A stretch of 64,000 nucleotides of DNA, taken from NCBI GenBank assembly GCA_963281155.1, contig CAUJLY010000001.1, positions 5,952,001 to 6,016,000 of the forward strand, written 5' to 3'. This document shows, piece by piece, positions 35,401-47,800 of this stretch; within the stretch, counting starts at the first letter, position 1; the number at the start of each line of letters is the position of its first letter. A model generated the notes under the pieces. It did not search any database. It worked only from the letters and a program-made list of their open reading frames with translations, and had not been told where the DNA came from. Source of the stretch: Rhabditophanes sp. KR3021 (lineage: Eukaryota; Nematoda; Chromadorea; Rhabditida; Alloionematidae). The translations under genes were made by a program, and so were the position numbers.

Positions 35401-36585
35401 GCCTAAAATATTAAAACATTGAAAAAATATAAGACAGAATCTGATGATAATAATGATAAATAAATGCTAAGGCAGCCAAGAAATTTTTTAGGTAAACGTA
35501 TGTAAGTAATCTTGTGAAATAAATGAATAATATTTTCTCGGAAAGTCTTCACTATATCTCATGTAAATAATAATAATTTATCAAAAAAGTTCATCCTTTA
35601 TTTGTGAAATGGTAAAGATTGACATTTAACAAATAGATTATATACTTCTTCTTGTAATGAACTAATAAGTGTTTTTAGAATTTAACAGAAAAAATATTAC
35701 TAAAGAATCAAAAAGCGACATGAACAAGACAAATTAATAATTATAAATGAGAGTTCTATGTAATTTAGAATAAATGTTGTTTCTGTGAGATAGACCGAAA
35801 ATGGCTTCATGCTAAATAAATATTACGTTGTTGTTGTTAATGCCTGATTGAATGCCACTGCTCTTGGCACCGATATAATACATATCATTTAAAAATATTA
35901 TTAAGCATCTGTTTTCAAGTATATTTAAAAATAAAGTTCAAATACCGGAAAAACTCCTTCTTTCTGTAATTAATAACCAAAACATGTTTATATTAAAAGG
36001 GCAATTTTCGATACAATTAAATATTATTATTTAATACCAAAATTGACATTAATACAGAAAATCGGGTTGATATGAGGCATACTATGTTTTGGTTTTAAAA
36101 GGGAATTTATTTGATCTATAAGAAAAGATGCCCAAACCAACTAAATAATCCACTGGAGTTCCACAAAATACAAATTCTTGATACTGACGTTGATTTACGC
36201 TTTGATAAGTAATATGCATCTTACCAAACGCTTTTTATTAAAACTGGCAACAGCTGTAGATTTGTATCTAATATTCGTATCTTAAATTACTTTTCCTCAA
36301 TATTTGTTCCAACCCTTATCATGACATAGTACCTTTTAATTCGTCTATAATGTATATCAAAACTTTTAGTATGGAGTCAAAAAGAAACGTGTTGCTTAAA
36401 TACAAAAAATAAATAAATTTAGCAGGTTTCTACTGCCCATGCTTTTATACAATACTTGGAAACAATTTTAATAGTTAAATTTTATGCTGTCAAACCAAAA
36501 TTTGAATGTTTAGACAATTTTAACAAATTGACTATTCGATTCAAATATCATATCTACTACGTTTCTGAAAATCAAGACGCAGCTA
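35401..36585. other. Intergenic, divergent promoters of chemoreceptor and SEC24
   Basis: 1.2 kb, AT-rich, between divergent genes. No coding signal seen. Confidence 0.45.
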
Positions 36586-39467
36586 ATGGATTCTAATTCT
36601 CACTCGAATTGTGGCTTTCATTTGCCGCTAAATGCGCAACATCGGCAATTTACGTCTTTTAGCAATGTTGAACCAATGAGTTCTGGTGACAACAATATTC
36701 AATCTCAGCCATTTGCGACTTTGCAAAATCATCAACCTCCTCGTCAATGTTCTTATGATGGTGACAATGCTCAGCAATCCAATTCGTTTCACAATGTGCA
36801 ATCACATCCAATAGGCTCAATGAATATACAACCACATTCTTTTATTTCTCCAATATATATGCGCCAAGAAAACTGGAATTCTGGGATGCAGAACACAAAT
36901 TTGATGCCCCAGATGAGTATGACGATCAATCAAGACCATATGCCGATGAATCCAGTTAATGTCTCTACAAATCCAGTCACTGTCCAAACAGCAATCAATC
37001 CAATGCCAAATATGCAGCATCAACAGTCGTTTAGTGTTCCCCAACTTTGCAGAAAGCTAATTTTAGCTCTCCAATTATTGGTTTCAATCCACAGACTACA
37101 GCCAATCAGACCTGCAAATCTCCGATTGATAACTTGCAACCTACCTACCCTGAAATGAATGTCGCACCAAATATGCAAAATTACAATCATCTGTCAATGG
37201 GAAATGTACAAAGAATTGATGATCCTTTAAGAATCCTCGATTTAATAAACACAACCAATGTCTGGGAAACGGGAGGTGACAATTTTGATGAGACTGCAAT
37301 GGTTACTATAAATGGCTCGATTTCTTCACTCGAACCAGGCATCATTCAGAGCACCTTGAGAGTAATTCCTGAATCCGACAAAATTCTCCAAAAGACTCGC
37401 CTTCCCTTTGGTATTGCAGTCAGTCCTTTTAAAGATACCCGTGTTCTTAAAACCTCAAAATCCGGAATTATTAGATGTGGCGCTTGCCGTACTTACTTAA
37501 ACCCATTTGTCAAAATTGAACGTAGATTCAAATGGAAGTGTAATATTTGCTTTAGACTAAACAGTATTCCCAAAACAAGAGACAACTACACAATGGAGGA
37601 AAACGACGAACATGTACTCGTATTTTTGGAAAGACCTGAACTTCGGCATTCAACTATGCAGTTTGTTGCTCCGGATAGTTATTGTCACCGAACATTTAAC
37701 TGCTCGATAATGGCGTTTGTTTTTGATATTTCAAAAATTGCCAAGAATCAACGGTACCTGGAAGTTGCTTGCCGTCAATTGTCTACTCGTATAAGCAATA
37801 TGGACAGTAATTTAAAGGACAACTTTTTGATTACTTTTGTTCTAGTAGATGAATTTATCCATTTGTTCAAATTCACTATCGGCCAACCAAAGCCAAAAGA
37901 GTATATCATTTCTGATATAGATGATCCCTTTATTCCCTTTCCAAGTGGATTCGCCATTGCCTTGGACAAATTTGAAACGCAAATCTTGGATTTCTTGGAC
38001 TTATTGCCAACTATGTTTGAAAGTAATTCATCTGACTCGAATTGTTTGGGAAGTGCTTTGAGTCTAGTCAAGCAATTAATTCAAGTATTTGGAGGTAGAG
38101 TTACCATATTCCAAACATCTTTGCCGAATGTTGGCCAAGGAGCTTTGTCTGCTCGGCATAAGAAGGACCTAACTAGAGAACAATTGCTTCTAGTTGCCAA
38201 TGACTATTACAAGGAAATGTCGCTAACTTGTACTGATTTGTTAATTGGGTTTGATTTGTTTGCGATCGGAGAATGTTATAAAGATCTATCGACACTAGCT
38301 TGTTTGCCAAAGTATTCAAACGGACAGCTTTATCAATATGCTTCTATGGGTGAAAACAATTTTGAAGGTGACTTTTGCCGTTACTTGAACAGAGAATTGG
38401 GAATTGATGGTTTGTTAAAAATTCGCTTTACAGCTGGATTAGGTATTGATACCTTTTATAGCAATTGTTTTGTCAAAACTCCAGATTCTGTCAACATGCC
38501 TATCGTCTCTCCTGATTCCGGATTTGCCGTTAAAATGTTCATTGAAGAAAGTTTAGATGATATTGATAGAGTTGCAATTCAAGTTGCTCTTTTATACACC
38601 GCTTCTAATGGAAGTCGCAAGGTTCGCGTTCATACAGTCTGCCTTCCAGTTAGCAACGATCCTTTGAGAATCATTAAGAGTTTTGATATCGTCCCTGCTG
38701 TTGTCTTATTGGCAAATATGTCCGTTGATAAAATGAATCAAGGAAATAGTCTTGAAGACTGCAGAGATGCTTTGTTTAATGCTGCAACCGATGGACTCGG
38801 TGCTTATCATCTTTTGAATTGCAATCAAACAAAAGGACATTTACTCGCTCCAAACAGTGGAATCAAATTATTGCCAATCTACGTTTTTGGACTTTTGAAA
38901 CATTTATGTTTTGATGATAACAGAAAGCTGAAAAATGTTGATAAAGTTGTTGGTGGATGCCAATATTTGACTAATTATTCACAGGAACTAACCATTTTCC
39001 AAGTATGTCCTTTGTTGAAAAGAATTGATGATGTCTTAAAAACCACGAAAGGATTAAAAGACTTGACATTACCTGAACTAATGAAAGATCGTTTGCCATT
39101 GTTTTCAGCTTCCTTGAACACTGCTGACATTTACTTTTTGGATAATGGTCTCAATTACTACATTTTGGTTAATCAGCTTGCTTGCAATGATGTAATTAGT
39201 GACTTCTTTGATGTTAGTTCGTTCGATCGCATTGAGGACTTAGTTGTTTATAAAGAAATAGAAACTAGCAAGTCAAAACTCCTTAGCGAATACATCAAAA
39301 CCCTTAACAAGAGACGTGAAAAATATAATAAGTTAATTGTTGTAAAATGTTACGACAATGAAGTTCCCTATTGTATGTACAAATATTTCATCGAAGACAA
39401 AGCAGATTTTAAATTGAACTATATTGAATTTGTTGAAACAATCAAGAATAGAATCACTAGTAACTAA
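36586..39467 (+). CDS. sec24: SEC24 COPII cargo adaptor with a 1-nt frame break
   Basis: Cargo-binding subunit of the COPII coat on the endoplasmic reticulum. The protein is about 960 residues without introns if the frame break at 37039-37042 is bridged. Residues 1-150 are Asn/Gln/Pro/Met-rich and disordered, as in other SEC24 N-termini. After the break come the zinc finger (CGAC and, 18 residues later, CNIC), the trunk/vWA-like domain (MAFVFDIS), the beta-barrel and helical domains, and a C-terminal gelsolin-like domain. The frame changes at a CCCC run: upstream the frame runs into SVPQLCRK and stops later; downstream a different frame carries the long conserved part. A 5-C run would restore one frame, so an assembly or sequencing slip is the simplest explanation. 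Confidence 0.93.
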
Positions 39468-39727
39468 GTTATACATCTCATACTGACCATTTTGATAGTA
39501 AAAATATATTTCAATAAATCCAGAATATATTTTCGCATCTTATTTTATTATTTACTTATCATCCTATTAATTATTTATTTTTATTTATCTTTGTAACAAT
39601 GTCATCGTTTGTCTTAAATAGAATTACATTTAGATGACTATTATTGTATGATGTTCTCTTGTTAATCTCTTAGTTCATTCCTCAATAGCAATATATTTTT
39701 AACTAACCACTGAACTTTCAAATATTT

Positions 39728-40690
39728 ATGAACAGTATGATAAAACACGGTGTAAGTAATGTGGGTATAACTTAAAATAATGCCATTTATAGGAAAACAC
39801 GGACGATAGTGACAATACATTTGACTCATCCCTAAGTTCGTGTCGCGTGTGCTATTCTGGCGAAGTTTCTGGAGCGTTTGGAGAAGGCAACAAATATGGG
39901 TCAAGTTTGATAAATTCATGCAAATGCCGTGGTTCATCTGGCCTTTACCATAGATATTGCCTTGAAAAGTGGATTAATGGAATTGAAAAAGAAAGTCCTT
40001 TAATTTGTGAAGTCTGCATGTCTCCGTACAACGTCAAGATGTATGTTTGATCGTAATTGAAAATCATTTACTTTAATATGTTTCAGCTATTATCCGAACT
40101 TGTACAGATACCTCAAAGAAAAAGACTCACAGGGAGATGTGATTGCTCTCATAAACGTCACTGGCATACTTATTTTAATGAATCTCATTGTTTTTGGCCT
40201 ATGTTATATCTATATACCCTTCATATGCGGGCGTGACAAAAACGAGGTTAAGCAAATGGCTTTTATTTATGAACTTTGTTACCAAACTCCAGTAGCGTTC
40301 CTGATTTTGCTGTTCTTATCATTATATTTATATTATAAATTTATAATGCTTCGTATAATCTCGGGATATCGTCATTATGTTAATTTAAATAAGGTAAATT
40401 AAAAATGATTTACTATAAAATATTTGTTGCAGAGATATATCGTGGTTGATTCAAATGGACATGCTTCTTTATTTGGCGATGATTTACGTGATCCGAGATT
40501 AAAAAGATTTGTCAATTGCATAAAAGACTTCTCTTTTAGTGGGAAGAACAGAACAAAGCTTAATGATGTCGAAAAAGCAAGAGATCAATTACACACAAAT
40601 GGTGTAAGTATGACAGTTTCCAAGAATAAAAGCAACAGCCAAGACATGGAATATTCAAGAGTGTGTCTACAAATTGACGAACTTGTTTAA
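39728..40690 (+). CDS. MARCH-like RING-CH membrane E3 ligase
   Basis: Predicted membrane-bound ubiquitin ligase. Four exons, 39728-39751, 39793-40040, 40087-40393 and 40433-40690, give 278 residues. The RING-CH domain reads C-x2-C (CRVC), C-x-C (SCKCRG), H-x2-C (LYHRYCLEKW) and C-x2-C (CEVC), with the W after the fourth site typical of MARCH proteins. Two membrane spans follow (LINVTGILILMNLIVFGLC and PVAFLILLFLSLYLYYKF), then a basic tail. The start is inferred: the RING exon has a stop directly before its acceptor, and the 24-nt exon from ATG 39728 joins it in frame through a 41-nt intron. Without that exon no ATG precedes the RING. Confidence 0.85.
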
Positions 40691-41390
40691 TTTCCATATT
40701 ACAAAAATAACATTTAACACTTCTTTTATCAAATAAAGCATTTACCTAAATTTAATTATTTTGTTTGCACATGAGTATGTGATTATATGTATGTTGTTTT
40801 CATTTTCTAAATGATCTTCATCGTAAACAATTATTTTATACTTACGCACGTATAAACATGGAGTCATGATTTGGCTAATGACGTTTAATTTTTAGACGTA
40901 AAAACTTTTTACAATACCTTTATCATTCTTATAAAATGCTATCTTCAAAATTGTCTTATAAATGAATTTTGAATTTCGTGCTAAATTGTGATTTTACAAA
41001 CATCTAACTTCTATATATCAGAAAAAGCGATCTGAATTAAAATAAATTGAATCTATATAAAGCACTCAAATATTCTTAATTCTAAATAAAATAATTGGCC
41101 GATGAGCAATAACTTATTATTATAATTTTGAAGTAATTAAGATGACCTTGCCTATTCCAAGAATCATTTAGCTTATTGTACCAAAAATATTCAATAGCTG
41201 TGCTATTTGTATGCTGATTTATGTCTATTTAATCGACATTGGGAATATTTATGTTGATTTTTCTATTCTTATCATATGCGATATTATACATAAAGTGTCT
41301 GCAAACAAAAAAAGTATATAAGGAAGAAGAACTAGGTCATTTTTACATTCTAAAAGGTTTTCAGATGATGCTATTTGTAGCTTAAAAGCA
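40691..41390. other. Intergenic region with a promoter for the 52-aa gene
   Basis: AT-rich 0.7 kb. A TATATAAGG box at 41315-41323 lies about 70 bp upstream of the small ORF. No other signal is clear. Confidence 0.45.
41315..41323 (+). promoter_or_regulatory. TATA box of the small gene
   Basis: TATATAAGG, a strong TATA-box match, is followed about 45 bp later by TTTTCAG, a good splice acceptor, before the small ORF. Confidence 0.5.
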
Positions 41391-41549
41391 ATGAATTTAG
41401 TGGAAGTTCAAGAGCTCGAAAAGACTTTCAATCCCGAAGACGAGCCAACCAATTTTACACATACGCTTCTTAAAGAAATCAGAAACCCAGATTCGAGGAG
41501 TAGTTACATGAGTGACGAACATATTCATGGCATGATTTTTGATTTTTAA
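41391..41549 (+). CDS. Small protein, 52 residues, unknown
   Basis: One exon, ATG to TAA, no membrane span or signal peptide. The protein is acidic and polar (MNLVEVQELEKTFNPEDEP at the start, HIHGMIFDF at the end). Support comes from context: a TATA box and a TTTTCAG acceptor upstream, and AATAAA about 17 bp after the stop. I recognise no family. It is short enough that chance remains possible. Confidence 0.5.
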   Translation: MNLVEVQELEKTFNPEDEPTNFTHTLLKEIRNPDSRSSYMSDEHIHGMIFDF

Positions 41550-42145
41550 ATTGTTAAACGAATTTAATAAAGAAACTTTATTTTGTATTTATTCAAAGTT
41601 AAATTATGCAACAACCATTCACAACTGATTATTATTGATGACGTTATTCATTCTAAGGATATTTATAAGTTTGACAAAGCATTTGAGAAATGGACTAGGT
41701 TCGATTTGAAAATTCTTATTTTTCAATTTCAACCAATTCATTTTAATATTGTTAAAATCAATTGATTTTATATTATTTTGTTACATAAAAACTTTAATAT
41801 CTTTAAACGCTTATTTAATTTTTTAAACATTATCTCTTTCTAAAATTAAGAATACACCCCAATCACATTAAATATAAATGTGAATCATTGTTTAATATTA
41901 ATCACCGCTAAACAAATATAAAATTGATGCAATAGCATGTACCTACATATAAATGTGATATCATTTTTGATAAAACCTAAAAAAATTACAATAAAGAATC
42001 GTCGATATCAAGTACTTCTTAATTATTTGTGTTTATATTTGCTGATAAAAGATTATGATTACTAAAATGATTCAATTTTTCTACAAATAGTATAAAATTA
42101 AGGCTAAAAGCTCATTTGTGGGTTTTAGAAACATAGCCATTCTAA
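41550..42145. other. Intergenic, AT-rich
   Basis: A 60-codon open frame at 41583-41765 looks like chance AT-rich reading. The rest is promoter-proximal sequence for the next gene, including a TATAAAAT word near 42090. Confidence 0.4.
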
Positions 42146-43773
42146 ATGAAATACATTATAACATATGTTTTAATATTTTTAAATTCATTTAATTATTTGA
42201 TCGCTGTTACCCAAGATACCGATGGAACGGCATTTGTTACGAGTTTTCTCTGGTTTAAAAAAGGAAATTCAAATAATGTAAAAATTAGCTTGCATCTTTT
42301 CAATAATGATGCATATAAGGCAAATTCAGCATCTATCAATTACTGGTCCGCTGCCGACAACAAATATATCCAGAAACCCATTATTTTGGATGCAAGAGGT
42401 TACTTGGAAGTAAGTTTAAAATATTAATAAACCTTTTTTATGTGTATTCTCTTTAGTTTCCACTCAAATATGAAGACGTAATTATTGATGATTTTGACGT
42501 CACCAAGGAAACTGTGTTAATTAAAGACCGTAGAGTTTTCATTTACACACAATATAGTGCGAAAGTTGTATCAAGAATATTCGATTTGACAACAGGAATT
42601 GGCGATTCAGAAATGGTGCCAACTATAACGATGGCCCAGCAATCTTATTTAGTGAAACTTCCAAAACCTAATCCAGGCGCTTTCCAAATTATTCATCTTT
42701 TGACAAGTGGAGATGATGCTAAAGTTACAGTCATTCATGATATAAACGGAAGGCAACAACCTGTTTATTCTTTAGTCGTTTCAAAAACTGTAGGATCTGA
42801 CCAGCCTATAATTATTATTCCCGCTGATTTGAATGATCATTCTGTTTCAATTTATTCAGACACAAACATCCACGTAGTAGGTGCTGTAACATGTGTTGAC
42901 TTGGAATCAACAAGAGGATTTGGACTTGGAACTCCAACGAGTATTTGTGACTACGCAACCATGTTTTTCCATCCAATTCCTTCCTTCGATTGTACAACAG
43001 CTTTAAATGGCAATGGTGACAGGCGAATGATTACTTCAAGATTTACAAAATCGGTGTATATTTCACCACCGAAATCAAATACTTGTGAAAGCTCTCTACC
43101 TATCAGTGTTTACAACACCGCAACACCTTCAACTATGGGCAATATGATTTTATTGAACCAATATGTCGCCTCAACATTGACTTTAGCACCTCACGATCAA
43201 CAAGGAACTCAATCCAAATATACTTTTACTCCCTGGGCGAGATTTGGAGGTGAAAGGAGTGCAGTTTTTGAAAATGGAGACCAGTTAGTATCCTCATTTA
43301 TCCATTACATTCCTGAGACATCCCAATATTTGAATGGGGATATCCGATTTGTAACATTTACCCCAAATTCATATCTTGAAATTTATTGTGATTTTGGGAT
43401 ACAATTGAGTGCATTTTTATTGGACGCAGAGAAAATTAAACCCACAATAATAATTGAAGAAGCCACGTTTAGTTTCTTTAACAAACTATACAAATATTGG
43501 ATCATAAAAATTGAAAAAACTGGTCCCCACTATCTTTCCGAGTTCTCTTCCCAAACGTATATTGCGTTTGTGTCTGGAAAAAATGTGGCAAATATGGATG
43601 GATCCTATGGATATATTGCGGGCTACAACCGAAACAATATTTCAACTATTTCAAGCGTTGGAGGAACTGATAAGCCTCCTGTAACTACGACTAAAAGTGC
43701 TGGTACTGTTATAGAATCCATTTTAACTATTGTTTTCGCTTTTGTTTTTGCCAGATTCAACGCATTAGACTAA
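42146..43773 (+). CDS. IgGFc-binding-like secreted or GPI-anchored protein
   Basis: Predicted extracellular protein. Two exons, 42146-42409 and 42457-43773, give 526 residues. A signal peptide (MKYIITYVLIFLNSFNYLIA) leads. Then comes a beta-rich region that resembles the IgGFc-binding N-terminal domain: the segments HVVGAVTCVDLESTRGFGLG and, at the end, SYGYIAGYN fit that family. The C-terminus has a Pro/Thr-rich stalk (PPVTTTKSAGTVIE) and a final hydrophobic run (ILTIVFAFVFARFNALD), the pattern of a GPI-anchor signal. Function is unknown; related nematode proteins are often surface or pathogen-response proteins. The family call is moderate. Confidence 0.72.
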
Positions 43774-44159
43774 CTTGTTCCAATATATTCTTTAGTTCGA
43801 GTAATTTTAAATAAAAACTAATTTAATTAATTCTTTTTATCCATTAACAGTCTTTTTATATACACCGAAGCGAGCTAAACTAGAGAAAGGAAGGTACGCC
43901 GAAAATTAAGAAAAATGGATATGCATAGAGGTAATATTTGTCATAATACATAAATATTTATTATATGGGAACATCAGCTTCTTTAGTATAATACAATTGA
44001 GATAAGAAGCTGTTCAACAAGATATCTTCATGCGTAAATAAACCATAAGAATTTTTAAAAATTGACTGTTCATTTTAGGTTGCATCAAATTTGAATAATA
44101 ACCTTTGCATAGGTGTGAACGAGCTTTTCTAAATGTATGTTCATAGCTACTACTACACT
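43774..44159. other. Intergenic spacer
   Basis: AT-rich 0.4 kb with AATAAA soon after the upstream gene. No feature seen. Confidence 0.4.
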
Positions 44160-44577
44160 ATGTTGTATATTAATTATAAAGTTATTTTTTGGATTTTGAA
44201 CTTTGTCGTTTGTTTAAGCAGTGGCAAAATTGCAATCTTTGAGAAATCTTTTTACAAAGACAAGTTAAATTTAGATAAATGTATCTAAGATATTCAAATA
44301 TTTAGGCCACTCATTGATTTTAAATGTTGCCAATGATACGACTTGCTCAAATCAAATTTATGAGTCTTCACTTAGAAACAAAGTTGCTTCAATAGATATT
44401 TTCCAGGGTTGTGTAAGATTGTATACCTTAATTGACCGTCAGGGGAAATATGCTCGAATTGAACAAAACTGCAATGTCACTAAATCTAATGTAGGCTGTT
44501 GTGTCAAATTAGAAGATGCCAGCTTTATGAATTGTAATTTTAAAGATCTTCCCTATTCCCATGGAAGCTGTAGCTAA
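44160..44577 (+). CDS. Small secreted Cys-rich protein, 5' end uncertain
   Basis: The clear part is the exon ending at 44577, preceded by the acceptor ATTTAG at about 44305. It encodes a Cys-rich domain (SIDIFQGCVRLYTLIDRQGK, then VGCCVKLEDASFMNC). Upstream, from ATG 44160, a signal-peptide-like frame (YKVIFWILNFVVCLSS) runs on. Several donors would join in frame: one gives a 25-nt intron and adds KIAIFEKSFYKDKL, which together with the clear exon loosely resembles a beta/gamma-crystallin fold; others give introns of about 80-95 nt and skip it. I cannot decide. No family assigned with confidence. Confidence 0.55.
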
Positions 44578-44887
44578 ATTGTATCTATGATTCACATTAA
44601 TTTAATATGACATTTCAAATAAAAGTTAACAAAATATTGTGCATTACTCCTTCTTATTGTTATGATATAAAATGTACGACATTTTCATCGCTTTATAATA
44701 CTTTTATTTATCGTAAATCACTGAAATCTATCAAGGAATATTTTTTGATTTTAAATATTTCGCAATGTTTAGTAGTCATTTTTATTATCATGCTGAAGAT
44801 ATAAAATAGAATTTATTCAATCACACAAACACTTTCGTTAATAAAATATAACCGTAACTATTATAATAAGCTCTTTTAAATAATAAA
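44578..44887. other. Convergent 3' region
   Basis: AT-rich gap between the small secreted gene and PIEZO, which run towards each other. A 65-codon open frame here is Ile/Tyr/Lys-rich and probably chance. Confidence 0.4.
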
Positions 44888-47800
44888 TTAATCCATTTTG
44901 ATCTTGTGTCGTGTCCATTGAATTAAAGTTGCAGGAGATCTTAGCAAAAATAAGAACTTCGAAAATAGATCTTGCTCTAATTCAAAGTTTTTAACCTCTC
45001 TAACCAAATAAATATCATGACAAATTTTAAGTAAATAGTCCGGGTTAGGAATTTGTGAGATCATTACATCCAAGGGTTGGTGCGTGAGGAATGATCTAAT
45101 TGCTTTGTGGATCACTAGAACTAACCCAACATACATAGCTAATAAGCCGCCACTTAAATAAGAATTTATGAAGCTAGGATAAATCCTATCAACAAAAGCG
45201 ATCATCTGAATATGTTGTCCATTGTTTGTTCTGCTTGTGTAAGATGAATCCGTCAAATTATATAAATTTGAGAAAGTCTTAATTGACCAGGTTGAGAAAT
45301 GATTTTTGTCGTTATGCTTAGCCAAAGATAAATTCATAAATGCTTTTGAAATGTCATAGTCATTAGCAAACAACTGCAAGATTTGATTTGTAGGAGATAC
45401 TTCGCCAGCAATTGGGATGGTGATGAAGAAAGGCATGATGGATTGCAAAATAACGTCTGAACTATCAGAATCTGTATTTTTAAGCGCATTGGCTAATGCA
45501 GTCCGCGCCGTTGTATTTTCCTTTAATTCATATGAGAAAACGGTTGTATGTTGCTGTGGTTCATTTTTGCTTGAAGATCTTTCTCGTATGACCTTAAAAT
45601 CAACTTCAATCTTCACTCGTTCTTTTAAGAGCAACTTGGAATACAAGGCATTTTTGCTGTGATTTGATATCAACCAGTAATTTTCTGATTCGGGTCTAAA
45701 TGAAATTCTGTAAATATCATGCGGAGAAAATGACTTGATGAAAGAAACAGCTCTTTTAACTCTAGATAAAAATTTCTGAGGCTTCATTGAATGTTTGATG
45801 TTCGGAACATTTGCCAGGAAGTTGTTGTATTCATTCATTTGAAGATTAGTAATATCAACACCCTGTACTTCCATTTGGTATAAGCTAGGGTAACCCTCCA
45901 CATTAATTGTCATCTCCACCTTTTCAAGAGGTACACTTATTCCTATCGTGTTTACCATGGCGAAAGCTAACAGTGGAATCCAAATTAGCAAAATCAAAAT
46001 GATGACCATTGGCAAGCCCATCATGTATTTGCTGAAAGCCTTTATAGCTACTCCCCGAGGTTTTCCTTGCTTTTGTTCCTCCAATCGCTCACATTTTAAA
46101 TCATAGAAGATTGCTTTGTAGTTTTCCAAGTCAAAGTAGTGAAATAAAGGCATTGATGTATCCGTAAAAGTCCAGTCAATAGTATTTCTGATTTCAAATA
46201 AAAAGGGGATATTGCAGAAAATTTTAAATGAAATTTTGTTGAATAGATTGTAATTGTGCGTAAATAAATTGCCAGAACATAAGTTTGGATAGCCCTAAAA
46301 AATAAGAATATATTGGTTAAAGATAATATGTACTTGCATTTCTAATTGTCCAAGCTGATATTAAAAGATAGATGCCTTTGGTCAAGTAAAGCAAAAAGCA
46401 TGCTTTGTTCAAATTGGGACTGATCAAGGTGATTGTTGGTAGAAGGAAAAACAACCAAAGATGAATAAAGAAAATCGTCATTAGGTGGTATATAAATTTG
46501 CCAACTTTAGATTTCTGCAGGTATAACGCTCTATCAATGACAAACATAAAGGACATTGCTATAACCATAATAACAAATGTTATAGGGACCCGATTTTCTG
46601 AAATATCGTTTATGATGTTGCCAGTGCTTCCATCTCCAAAATATTTATATCCAAACACAACTATGAAAAAGGAGATCACATCAACAAAGAACATCCAAGG
46701 GTATAGATCTTTGATTACTCTATATTTTGGATTGAATAGATTAGAAAAAGATTTTTCAATAAAGCTTCTTGCTTTCGGCTTCTTAGTAATGTTTCCCATC
46801 AATTGCGAACTTTCCACATCAAATTCGTATGATTCATCAGGGGCTGCAAATGCAGTCTGTATATAGATTTTCTTCTCCTTCCATAACCCTAATCTTCTTA
46901 AATTGTAACGATGAAAGAACAATGAAATCAGTAGCAAAACATCCCACAAAGAACGAGGTTTAATAAGACCTGATAGTTGAAGCCATGTCACTGAGTCTGA
47001 GGTAATGTCGATCTTTTCATTCTCAAAATTTAGTTCCAACACTTGAGTGGCAATTAAGAAAAACTTCAAAATTATCAAGGCTTGTGTGTACAAAATCATC
47101 GCAATCCAGAATTTTTTTGACGGTCTAAGAGGTGTCAAACTTCCCCAAAGTAATACCATCAATCCGAGCGGGATTGCCACAGAGCCGCAGCTTGCAGTTG
47201 CACAAAATGCCAACATATAACAAAGAATATCTGTATTTGATCGGAGAAAGAAACGAACTGCCGAAAATAGTCTCGAAAAAGTATTCCTTTCATTCCAACG
47301 GATGTAATAATCTTTTTTTACTACAACTAAATCCTCCAACTCAATATTTTGATCAGTTTTATTTAATTCCCAGGCATCACGGATTGATTTAAGTGATCTT
47401 GCACAGTCATAGAGTTCTGCTCTCAAATTAGTTTTTAATAACTTTTTTTCAGATTTTAAAGCATGAGCAATGTATCTGTATTCTTTTGTGAAATTATTAA
47501 GGGTAACAGCTAATTCCAAAGACATTGTTTTCAATTTGTTCAAAAGGAAGTTTCCTTCCACATTAGCCGCTTGAATACTAATGGCAGTCTTCAGTACACC
47601 TTCTGCATCTACTGCTTCCTCAGTTGTATGAATATTTTGTAAGCTTTTTGATTGATTAGCCAAAATAAGGTTGATTCCTTCGTGCGAACCTGTACAACCA
47701 GGATCCACTTCGGGAAATACTTCATACTCAGTTTCAACAAAGTCATCAGCCACTGGTTCACCTGCAAACATGTAATAATCTCCGGATCTAATAGCCTCAT

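Noticed and set aside
37047..37158. Independent gene starting inside SEC24 at 37047
   Set aside because: The long second frame is the continuation of SEC24 after a single-base break; no start codon or promoter supports a separate gene.
44607..44804. 65-codon plus-strand open frame after the small secreted gene
   Set aside because: Ile/Tyr/Lys-rich, no motif, and it lies in the 3' region of two convergent genes.
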